From: Bacteroidota bacterium
GTDB lineage: Bacteria; Bacteroidota; Bacteroidia; Bacteroidales; UBA10428
Direction: 5' to 3'
DNA: 5,835 bases
Assembly (NCBI GenBank): GCA_024640925.1
Contig: JAHEEB010000322.1
Span: 1-5,835, forward strand
The first letter of the stretch is position 1; each line of letters opens with the position of its first letter. The notes under the pieces were generated by a model. That model saw only the letters and a program-made list of their open reading frames with translations, did no database searches and was not told the origin of the DNA. Both the position numbers and the translations under genes were made by a program. Positions 1-5,835 of this stretch are shown here, piece by piece.

Positions 1-292
1 ACCAGAAGGTGCAAAGGAATATATCAAACAACATGCTGCTGTGTGGCCAGGGGTATTAAAAATGATTAAAGAATGCAACATCTCGAATTACTCTATTTAT
101 GTAAAGGATTATTTGCTATTTGCTTACTTCGAATATACCGGAAACGATTTTGACAAGGATATGAAAAAGATGGCCGAAGATTCCGAAACCCAACGGTGGT
201 GGGATGTTGTCAGACCATTAACAGAACCCGTAGAAACCAGAAAACCAGGTGAATTCTGGGCTGATATGGAAGAAGTTTTCCACTGCGATTAA
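1..292 (+). CDS. rhaM: L-rhamnose mutarotase, 3' part (start lies off the left edge)
   Basis: This is the C-terminal 96 residues of a RhaM-family protein, which interconverts the alpha and beta anomers of L-rhamnose in the cytoplasm. The reading frame is open to the left edge (first whole codon at base 2), so the GTG at 41 is an internal valine, not a start. Family members are about 104-110 residues, so roughly 10-15 are missing. Conserved family stretches are visible: an EYIKQH..VWP segment whose His (visible residue 11) aligns with the catalytic His22 of E. coli RhaM, then NYSIY, LLFAYFEY, the QRWW motif, and a MEEVFH end. The segment between QRWW and the C-terminus differs from the E. coli version and resembles, as I recall it, the Bacteroidota branch. 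It ends with TAA at 290-292 and converges on the regulator gene 39 bp away. The family call is firm; the rhamnose substrate is supported by the neighbouring genes. Confidence 0.93.
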   Translation, partial: PEGAKEYIKQHAAVWPGVLKMIKECNISNYSIYVKDYLLFAYFEYTGNDFDKDMKKMAEDSETQRWWDVVRPLTEPVETRKPGEFWADMEEVFHCD

Positions 293-331
293 AAATTAAA
301 GAACCAGTTTTTATAAAAAGTTTCAGGAATA

Positions 332-1213
332 TTACTGATGCTTTTTTCTTAATCTGGTTGGTGAATCACCCATCTTCTGGGTGAAAATACGTGTGAAATA
401 AAAGTTCGACTGAAACCCCATTTCATAAGCAATCTGTTTTATGCTCATATTGGTCGAAATCAGCAAATCTCGGGCTTTCTGAAGTCTGAGTTTAAGGTGA
501 TATTGAGCGGGCGATAATCCTGTGTATTTCTTAAAAACTCTTCTGAAATGTGAATACCCGATATTTGAATCTTTTGCTAACTGCTCCACATTAATATTAA
601 CATTCAGGTTTTCTCGCAAAGCAAGACAGGCTTTTCTTATTTTGCGTTCAATATCCCTGCCACTAAATTCTTTGTTTTTGTTTATAGAAAGAATATTGCT
701 TATTATGTAGAGTATTAAACCGGAACAGACTTGCTGGTAGCCAGGTTTCTCTTCTTTAATTTGTTCAATCAGTTCAGAAATCTGTTTCATAATTAAATCC
801 TGAAAACCTATATAAATTATAGGTTTATGAGGGGAGATAAATGTTTCCTGAAAAATATTCTTTGTGAAATCCCCAAGAAAACCAATAAAATGCTCTTTCC
901 ATCCTGTTTTTTTATTAGGCTTGTAGCGGTGCCACATTCCCGGAAATAAAAACAGAACACTACCTGGTTGTATCGGATATTTGCCATTTCTGGTTTCCAA
1001 TATTCCCGATCCATCTGTTATGTATATAATCTGAAATTCGTGTAATATTCTGCCATTATTCCAGTTAAAATTATAACCCACCGGGTGACCAGTTGGCGGA
1101 TACGAATCATTAGGTTCAATTTGTGCATATCCTACTACATTTAAATATAACCCCCAACTTATGTCATCTGCCGATGGTGTCAGGTATTTGAAAAATATTT
1201 TTTTTGCAGGCAT
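332..1213 (-). CDS. AraC-family transcriptional regulator, probable L-rhamnose-responsive activator
   Basis: This 293-residue protein has the AraC/XylS two-domain layout. Residues about 45-115 form a cupin-like AraC-binding domain (HEFQIIYITDGSG, then IQPGSVLFLFPGMWHRY), which in this family binds the sugar effector. Residues about 190-291 form the DNA-binding domain with two helix-turn-helix units: the first around 206-238 (VEQLAKDSNIGYSHFRRVF), the second around 256-285 (IKQIAYEMGFQSNFYFTRIF, then GDSP), which carries the AraC signature. The ATG at 1213 is the only sensible start because the next Met is residue 92. The size is close to E. coli RhaS and RhaR (about 280 residues). The gene is transcribed divergently from rhaT, the usual arrangement for a local regulator, and rhamnose is inferred as its signal only from this context. 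AraC-type RhaR is the known rhamnose regulator in Bacteroides thetaiotaomicron; orthology to it was not tested. Confidence 0.93.
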   Translation of the reverse strand: MPAKKIFFKYLTPSADDISWGLYLNVVGYAQIEPNDSYPPTGHPVGYNFNWNNGRILHEFQIIYITDGSGILETRNGKYPIQPGSVLFLFPGMWHRYKPNKKTGWKEHFIGFLGDFTKNIFQETFISPHKPIIYIGFQDLIMKQISELIEQIKEEKPGYQQVCSGLILYIISNILSINKNKEFSGRDIERKIRKACLALRENLNVNINVEQLAKDSNIGYSHFRRVFKKYTGLSPAQYHLKLRLQKARDLLISTNMSIKQIAYEMGFQSNFYFTRIFTQKMGDSPTRLRKKHQ

Positions 1214-1229
1214 ATTGTGTCATTTTGTG

Positions 1230-1260
1230 CAAAAGTATGATCAGAAAAGCTATTTTCAAA
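1230..1260 (-). promoter_or_regulatory. Bacteroidota-type promoter of the AraC-family gene
   Basis: Read on the - strand, there is a TTTG element (1260-1257), a 19-bp spacer, and TACTTTTG (1237-1230), a perfect match to the Bacteroidota -7 consensus TAnnTTTG. Transcription would start near 1225, giving a leader of only about 10-15 nt before the ATG at 1213, with no Shine-Dalgarno motif. A dyad, TTTTG-TG-CAAAA (1223-1234), overlaps the -7 element and could serve autoregulation. Both promoter elements and their spacing are seen directly; activity is inferred. Confidence 0.65.
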
Positions 1261-1283
1261 GCAGCTTATTATCAATATTTTTG
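1253..1283 (+). promoter_or_regulatory. Candidate promoter of the rhaT operon
   Basis: TATTTTTG at 1276-1283 matches the Bacteroidota -7 consensus TAnnTTTG. The expected -33 TTTG is degenerate: TTTT at 1253-1256 with a 19-bp spacer, or TTTC at 1254-1257 with 18 bp. A perfect -7 box with a poor -33 box is what one would expect of an activator-dependent promoter, consistent with the adjacent AraC-family gene. The -7 box is overlapped by a 13-bp palindrome, ATTTTTgAAAAAT (1277-1289). Transcription would start near 1289, leaving a leader of about 80 nt before rhaT. In A+T-rich DNA such a box can occur by chance. Confidence 0.4.
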
Positions 1284-1369
1284 AAAAATTCGGATAGATT
1301 AAATATATAGGCAGATGCAGACTGTCTTTATCATTTAAAAAATAATTACAACTAACTTACAATTTTACT

Positions 1370-2425
1370 ATGCACGTATTATTAGGAATCATCTATCACT
1401 CCATAGGAGGATTTGCATCCGGGAGTTTTTACATGCCTTTTAACAAGGTTAAAGGCTGGAAATGGGAAAGTTACTGGATTATAGGAGGTTTGTTTTCCTG
1501 GCTTATTGTACCACCAGTGGCTGCCTACCTTACAGTTCCTGGATTTGCTGAAATTATTTCAGGTACGGCTATGCCGGTACTTCAGTTCACCTTTTTGATG
1601 GGTATATTGTGGGGCATAGGAGGGCTAACCTATGGACTGGGTGTACGTTACCTCGGTATGTCGTTAGGAAATTCTGTTGTGTTAGGCTTTTGTGCCGCTT
1701 TTGGTGCAATAGTTCCATCAATTTATTACAATTTGAACCCTACAGATGGAAAAATAACTTTTACCGATATGCTGGCCAGGCCAGGTGGTAAAATGGTTTT
1801 GTTGGGTGTGTTGATATGTATTATCGGAATTGCCATCTCGGGCAAAGCCGGTATGATGAAAGAAAAAGATATTTCACCTGAAGAATCGAAAAAGAGTGTT
1901 GCAGAATTCAGCCTTGTAAAAGGTTTAATCATTGCTGTTATCTCCGGAATTTTAAGCTCATTCATGAATTTTGGTATAGAAGCAGGAAAACCTATGGCAG
2001 AGGTAGCTGTTGCGCAAGGTTATAACCCTCTGTTTCAGAATAATGTTGCTTATGTAGTAATCCTTTGGGGTGGACTTACAACCAATCTGATATGGTGTAC
2101 TATTTTAAGTCTGAAAAATAAAGCCTATACCGACTTTGTCGATAAGTCTTCACCAATAGCCAGGAATGTCATGTTTTCTGCTATCGCTGGTACAACCTGG
2201 TTCCTTCAATTCTTCTTCTATGGAATGGGCGAAAGCAAACTTGGAAACGGCGCCAGCTCATGGATACTCCACATGTCTACCATTATTCTTACTGCAAATT
2301 TCTGGGGCTTCTACCGCAAGGAATGGAAAGGGGTAAAATCAAAAACATTAACAACCATAATTATTGGTATAGGAGTTATTATTCTTTCGGTATTCCTGGT
2401 TGGTATCGGAAACTATATGGACTAA
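1370..2425 (+). CDS. rhaT: L-rhamnose/H+ symporter RhaT
   Basis: This 351-residue inner-membrane protein imports L-rhamnose with protons and is close in length to E. coli RhaT (344). I see about ten hydrophobic segments, near residues 3-24, 36-56, 68-88, 98-119, 141-160, 183-203, 222-247, 268-286, 296-315 and 327-347. Segments that match RhaT closely include FYMPFNKVKGWKWE (20-33), the WGIGGLTYGL and RYLGMSLG pair (81-100), GKPMAEVA (206-213), WFLQFFFYGMG (277-287), SWILHMS (297-303) and the KEW loop (317-319). A charged cytoplasmic loop (residues about 160-182) divides the protein into two five-helix halves, as expected for the drug/metabolite transporter fold. The ATG at 1370 places the first helix at the N-terminus as in E. 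coli; no Shine-Dalgarno motif is present. It is the first gene of the rightward operon, separated from rhaA by 132 bp in which I see no convincing promoter or terminator. Confidence 0.96.
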   Translation: MHVLLGIIYHSIGGFASGSFYMPFNKVKGWKWESYWIIGGLFSWLIVPPVAAYLTVPGFAEIISGTAMPVLQFTFLMGILWGIGGLTYGLGVRYLGMSLGNSVVLGFCAAFGAIVPSIYYNLNPTDGKITFTDMLARPGGKMVLLGVLICIIGIAISGKAGMMKEKDISPEESKKSVAEFSLVKGLIIAVISGILSSFMNFGIEAGKPMAEVAVAQGYNPLFQNNVAYVVILWGGLTTNLIWCTILSLKNKAYTDFVDKSSPIARNVMFSAIAGTTWFLQFFFYGMGESKLGNGASSWILHMSTIILTANFWGFYRKEWKGVKSKTLTTIIIGIGVIILSVFLVGIGNYMD

Positions 2426-2557
2426 AGATCCATTTTGCTCTCATCGATTAATTTTTATAACTTAATTGGTGTTTTCAGTTTTAAAAACAGTAAAAAAATA
2501 AATGAAATTCTCAGATATTGAGGGTTCTACCAAACCATTAAAAATAATTTTATACTG

Positions 2558-3823
2558 ATGAAAAAGGAATTTATAGAAAAGGCTTATCAAATAGCCAAAG
2601 AACAATATGCTGAATATGGTATCGATACCGATACTGTAATTCAAAAGATGAACGAAGTGGTTATCAGCTTGCATTGCTGGCAGACTGATGATGTTGGTGG
2701 TTTTGAAAAACCAGAAGCGACTTTATCGGGTGGGGGTATACAGGCTACTGGTAACTATCCTGGTAAAGCAAAGACTATTGCACAAATGAGACAGGACCTG
2801 GATAAAGTAATGTCTTTATTGCCTGGAAAACAGCGTCTCAACCTGCATGCAATTTATGGCGAGTTTGGTGGTAAACTGGTTGATCGCAACCAGATTGATG
2901 TTGAACATTTCCAGGGGTGGATTGACTGGGCAAAAGAAAGAGGCATGGGTCTTGATTTCAATGCAACTTGTTTCTCTCATCCAAGAGCCGAAGATGGATT
3001 CACCCTTTCAAGCAAAAATGAGGAAAACCGGAAGTTTTGGGTTGAGCATGTAAAACGTTGCCGGAAAATTGCTGCCGAAATGGGGAAGCAACTCGGAAAA
3101 CCTTGTGTTCATAATACATGGATTCCCGATGGCTCAAAAGATGTTCCAATTGATCGAAATGGATATCGTACTCTTTTGAAAAAATCGCTCGACGAAGCCT
3201 TTTCTGCGGAGTATCCAAAGGAATTTATGAAAGATGCCATTGAAAGTAAATTGTTTGGCATAGGTGCAGAATCAATGACGGTGGGTTCTCATGATTTTTA
3301 TTTAGGATATGCAGTAAAAAACAACAAGCTTATTTGCCTCGATAACGGCCATTTTCATCCAACAGAGCAGGTTGGCGATAAAATTTCTGCTTGTCTTCAG
3401 TTTGTTGATGAGATATTGCTTCATGTTACGCGCCCTATTCGTTGGGATTCCGACCATGCAGTAACCTTAAACGACGAAATTCAACTGATTGCTTCAGAAA
3501 TTGTACGTAATAACTTTTTCAAAAGAGTAAATATCGGCCTCGATTTTTTCGATGCTTCAATTAATCGTATTGGCGCTTATGTTATTGGTACAAGGGCCGC
3601 ACAGCAGGCATTTCTTATTGCTATGCTCGAACCTACTGAAACACTGAAAGCATATGAAGAAAAAGGTAAAAACTTCGAAAGGCTTGCTCTTCTTGAAGTG
3701 CTCAAAACCCGATCGTTCGGAGCTGTTTGGGACTATTATTGTATGGTGAACAATGTTCCTGCAGGCGGTGAGTATATTTCTGAAATTCAGAAATATGAAA
3801 CAGAAGTATTGCTTAAACGTTAG
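2558..3823 (+). CDS. rhaA: L-rhamnose isomerase
   Basis: This cytoplasmic enzyme (EC 5.3.1.14) converts L-rhamnose to L-rhamnulose; Bacteroides papers call it rhaI. At 421 residues it matches E. coli RhaA (419) along its whole length, for example LHCWQTDDVGGFE (38-50), GGIQATGNYPGKA (59-71), LNLHAIY (94-100), WIPDG (188-192), ESKLFGIGAES (229-239), GHFHPTE (264-270), RWDSDH (295-300) and GLDFFDASINRI (327-338). All metal ligands known from the E. coli enzyme are present at a constant offset of five residues: Glu229, Asp262, His289 and Asp329 for the structural site, and His265, Asp297 and Asp299 for the catalytic site. The protein should therefore be active. The ATG at 2558 lines up with the E. 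coli N-terminus. The gene ends with TAG, and the kinase gene begins 14 bp later, so the two are almost certainly cotranscribed. Confidence 0.98.
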   Translation: MKKEFIEKAYQIAKEQYAEYGIDTDTVIQKMNEVVISLHCWQTDDVGGFEKPEATLSGGGIQATGNYPGKAKTIAQMRQDLDKVMSLLPGKQRLNLHAIYGEFGGKLVDRNQIDVEHFQGWIDWAKERGMGLDFNATCFSHPRAEDGFTLSSKNEENRKFWVEHVKRCRKIAAEMGKQLGKPCVHNTWIPDGSKDVPIDRNGYRTLLKKSLDEAFSAEYPKEFMKDAIESKLFGIGAESMTVGSHDFYLGYAVKNNKLICLDNGHFHPTEQVGDKISACLQFVDEILLHVTRPIRWDSDHAVTLNDEIQLIASEIVRNNFFKRVNIGLDFFDASINRIGAYVIGTRAAQQAFLIAMLEPTETLKAYEEKGKNFERLALLEVLKTRSFGAVWDYYCMVNNVPAGGEYISEIQKYETEVLLKR

Positions 3824-3837
3824 TTTATTTATCCAAC

Positions 3838-5202
3838 ATGAAAAAGAATGTAATAGCCATATTCGACATTGGAAAGACCAATAAAAAATTCCTGCTTTTC
3901 GATACCGAATTAAAAGTGATTCTGCAGGAAGAGACTGTCTTTGACGAAATAATAGACGACGATGGATTTCCTTGTGACGATATTGTTAAACTGATTGCCT
4001 GGGTTAGATCGTCTATCGAGAGAGTTGCTCTGGATAAGGTTTATGAGATTACGGCTCTTAATTTTTCGACTTATGGTGCAAGTCTTGTTTATCTGAATGC
4101 AAAAGGAAAACGGATAGCCCCATTGTATAATTATCTAAGGCCAATGCCGAAAGATACTCTCAAAGGATTTTATGAAAAATATGACGGAAAAGAGGAGTTC
4201 TCAAGAAAAACAGCATCTCCGGCACTAGATATGTTAAACTCGGGGCTGCAAATCTATTGGCTAAAGAAAAATAAGCCCGAAATGTGGAAGCAGGTTAAGT
4301 TTATTTTGCACCTTCCCCAGTTCTTATGTTACATTTTTTCAGGTCAAATTGTTTCAGAATACCCATCGATAGGTTGCCACACAGCTATGTGGGACTTCGA
4401 TTCCATGTCTTATCATACCTGGCTTAAAGACGAAGGCATTACGTTGCCTAAGCCGGTAAGCAACAACACCTTGTTTCACTCTAAGATAGGTGGAAACCTT
4501 ATTCCTACGGGTATTGGAATTCATGACAGTAGTGCATCTCTGGTGCCATATCTGAAAGCTTTTGCCGGGCATACATTTATGCTTGTCTCCACAGGCACAT
4601 GGTCCATAAATATGAACCCATTTAACAGTGAACCTCTCACCGCTGAAGAATTAGGACAGGATTGCCTCTGCTATTTGAGTGTTGACAAGCAACAGGTAAA
4701 ATCTTCAAGGTTATTTCTTGGGCATATCCACGAAGTTAACGTTCAGGCACTAAGTGATTATTACAAGGTAGATCCTTCTGTTTTTTATAAACTAAAAATG
4801 GATAAAAAACTTTTGGCAGACATCTATTCAAATGATAAAAAATTGTTCTTTCCTAAAGGTGTTCCGGATAATTATTTAGCTGATATTAGTCAGTTGAAGC
4901 ATTTCTCAGGATATGCAGAAGCATACCATCAGTTTATGCTGGAACTTTGTAAATTGGAAACCGATTCTATTAAATTGGTTTTTGGGAAAAACAATATAGT
5001 TGAGAATATTTATATTACTGGTGGATTTGTTAAGAATGAGATTTTCTGCTCCCTGCTTGCTACCATGATAAAGGATAAAAAAGTATTTAAGGCTGAGCTG
5101 TATAATGCAACAGCTCTTGGTGCTGCCATGGTAATAAGCAATATTGATAATTTTAAAAACATAGAAATTAACCTGGAACAATGCGATGCCCTTAAAATTT
5201 AA
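3838..5202 (+). CDS. FGGY-family sugar kinase, probable L-rhamnulose kinase (RhaB-type role)
   Basis: This 454-residue protein is an ATP-dependent carbohydrate kinase of the FGGY family. Visible marks are the N-terminal phosphate-binding strand DIGKTNKK (10-17), NFSTYGAS (75-82), the probable catalytic base Asp230 in GIHDSSAS (227-234), the second nucleotide motif STGTWS (251-256), the adenosine motif TGGFVKN (394-400) and the C-terminal NATALGAAM (423-431). DIGKTN replaces the more usual DxGTTS, and the protein is about 35 residues shorter than E. coli RhaB (489), so it belongs to a divergent branch; I recall similar kinases beside rhamnose genes in other Bacteroidota. The position 14 bp after rhaA argues for L-rhamnulose to L-rhamnulose 1-phosphate. 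An L-fuculose or other ketose kinase remains possible, so no symbol is given. The last 17 bp overlap the start of the rhamnosidase gene. Confidence 0.9.
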   Translation: MKKNVIAIFDIGKTNKKFLLFDTELKVILQEETVFDEIIDDDGFPCDDIVKLIAWVRSSIERVALDKVYEITALNFSTYGASLVYLNAKGKRIAPLYNYLRPMPKDTLKGFYEKYDGKEEFSRKTASPALDMLNSGLQIYWLKKNKPEMWKQVKFILHLPQFLCYIFSGQIVSEYPSIGCHTAMWDFDSMSYHTWLKDEGITLPKPVSNNTLFHSKIGGNLIPTGIGIHDSSASLVPYLKAFAGHTFMLVSTGTWSINMNPFNSEPLTAEELGQDCLCYLSVDKQQVKSSRLFLGHIHEVNVQALSDYYKVDPSVFYKLKMDKKLLADIYSNDKKLFFPKGVPDNYLADISQLKHFSGYAEAYHQFMLELCKLETDSIKLVFGKNNIVENIYITGGFVKNEIFCSLLATMIKDKKVFKAELYNATALGAAMVISNIDNFKNIEINLEQCDALKI

Positions 5203-5835
5203 TTATATAAGAGCTTTCTTATTTGCTCTTATATTTGCTACTATTTCTCAAGGATACAGCCGATCGAATACTGGAATTCATATAGAAATATTAAAATGTA
5301 ATTATAAAGTTAATCCTTTGGGAGTTGGGTATTCTCCTGTTTTTAGCTGGGAAATGGTTTCAAATGATCGAAATCAGTCCCAGGTAGCTTACCAGATATT
5401 AGTTTCAAGTAGTCATGATAAACTGAGTGGAAACCTGGGAGATATTTGGAATTCAGGAAAATTAATTTCATCTGAATCTGTTCAGGTTCATGCTAAAGAC
5501 CAACTTTTTAAACCTGGTACACAATACTTCTGGAAAGTCAAAGTCTGGGATAAAAACGGAATTGAATCTGATTGGAGTTCTGAAGGTAAATTTGTCACAG
5601 CTTTGTTTGATTCGAAGGATTGGGACGGTGCGAAATGGATATCTCTTGAAGAAATGAACGATTCGTTAGTGCTGGTACCTGGAATACAAACCTGGCAGCG
5701 TAATACAAAAGGAGTTGCTGTAAGAAGAGCAATCACACCTTTATTCCGGAAGGAGTTTAAAGTAAAAAAACAGATTGAGTCCGCTTTCCTTTTTATTAGT
5801 GGTCTTGGACAATATGAAGCATACATTAACGGTGA
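5186..5835 (+). CDS. Secreted alpha-L-rhamnosidase, glycoside hydrolase family 78, N-terminal part
   Basis: The frame is open from the ATG at 5186 to the right edge, giving 216 residues without a stop. That ATG is the only one available: an in-frame TAG lies at 5162-5164. Residues 1 to about 23 look like a type I signal peptide (Lys4 and Arg9, then a hydrophobic core AFLFALIFATI). No lipobox cysteine follows, so the periplasm or secretion is more likely than a lipoprotein. Residues 36-140 form the Ig/fibronectin-like domain that opens many GH78 proteins: LKCNYKVNPLG, FSWE, AYQILVSS, GDIWNSGK, YFWKVKVWDKNG, SDWS. KWI (150-152) and FRKEFKV, then LFISGLGQYEAYING (202-216), mark the start of the Bac_rhamnosid_N domain. 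The (alpha/alpha)6 catalytic barrel lies beyond the window, so activity cannot be judged. The product would release L-rhamnose from glycans or glycosides and so feed the upstream genes. Confidence 0.92.
   Translation, partial: MPLKFNYIRAFLFALIFATISQGYSRSNTGIHIEILKCNYKVNPLGVGYSPVFSWEMVSNDRNQSQVAYQILVSSSHDKLSGNLGDIWNSGKLISSESVQVHAKDQLFKPGTQYFWKVKVWDKNGIESDWSSEGKFVTALFDSKDWDGAKWISLEEMNDSLVLVPGIQTWQRNTKGVAVRRAITPLFRKEFKVKKQIESAFLFISGLGQYEAYING
5205..5234 (+). repeat. Perfect 10-bp inverted repeat (RNA hairpin) at the start of the rhamnosidase gene
   Basis: ATATAAGAGC (5205-5214) and GCTCTTATAT (5225-5234) are perfect reverse complements separated by a 10-nt loop. The hairpin begins 2 nt after the kinase stop codon and lies inside the signal-peptide codons of the next gene. 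No run of T follows the right arm, so it is not a standard intrinsic terminator. It might tune translation, RNA processing or partial read-through between the cytoplasmic kinase and the exported hydrolase. A chance origin in A+T-rich sequence cannot be excluded. Confidence 0.4.

Noticed and set aside
41..43. GTG at 41 as the start of the mutarotase gene
   Set aside because: The frame is open to the left edge and the 13 codons before it encode conserved family sequence, including the His aligned with the catalytic His22 of E. coli RhaM. The real start is outside the window.
308..319. TTTTTATAAAAA palindrome between the converging mutarotase and regulator genes as a bidirectional terminator
   Set aside because: It is a pure A/T palindrome with no loop and no G/C in the stem, so any hairpin would be very weak. 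The location suits a terminator, but the sequence does not support one.
1726..1965. Antisense open frame within rhaT, like several others inside the operon genes
   Set aside because: The sense strand encodes a well-conserved protein here, and the antisense product has no recognisable features.
2445..2468. Weak stem (CGATTAA with TTAATTG) after rhaT as a terminator
   Set aside because: Seven pairs including one G-T wobble, mostly A/T, around a 10-nt loop. It is too weak to call, and the downstream genes clearly belong with rhaT.
2545..2552. TAATTTTA before rhaA as an internal promoter -7 box
   Set aside because: It misses the final G of TAnnTTTG, has no TTTG at the expected distance upstream, and lies so close to the ATG that almost no leader would remain.
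5488..5826. 112-codon open frame on the - strand at the right end
   Set aside because: It is antisense to the GH78 frame, whose translation shows clear family motifs throughout. The protein from the - strand resembles nothing I recognise.

Overview
The window is an L-rhamnose utilisation locus from what looks like a member of the Bacteroidota. The evidence for the lineage is the A+T-rich sequence, start codons with no Shine-Dalgarno motif in front of them, a promoter of the Bacteroidota type (TTTG, 19 bp, TAnnTTTG), and protein sequences that fit the Bacteroidota branches of these families. The genus cannot be read from the sequence.

Layout from left to right. At the left edge is the 3' end of an L-rhamnose mutarotase gene (rhaM, + strand, start outside the window). 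It converges on an AraC-family regulator gene (332-1213, - strand) across only 39 bp. A 156-bp divergent intergenic region (1214-1369) follows, with two promoters back to back. Four + strand genes then form one apparent operon: an L-rhamnose/H+ symporter (rhaT), L-rhamnose isomerase (rhaA, called rhaI in Bacteroides), an FGGY sugar kinase that is probably the L-rhamnulose kinase, and the first 216 codons of a secreted GH78 alpha-L-rhamnosidase. The rhamnosidase gene starts inside the kinase gene at 5186 and runs off the right edge.

How the genes would work together: the exported rhamnosidase releases L-rhamnose from glycans or glycosides, RhaT imports it with protons, RhaM interconverts the anomers, RhaA isomerises L-rhamnose to L-rhamnulose, and the kinase makes L-rhamnulose 1-phosphate. 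The next step, an aldolase, is not encoded in the window. The AraC-type regulator is probably the rhamnose sensor of the locus.

No unprecedented system was found. The points most worth a second look are the overlapping divergent promoters, the divergent kinase in the RhaB position, the coupling of a secreted hydrolase to the cytoplasmic pathway by a gene overlap, and a perfect 10-bp hairpin at the beginning of the rhamnosidase gene.
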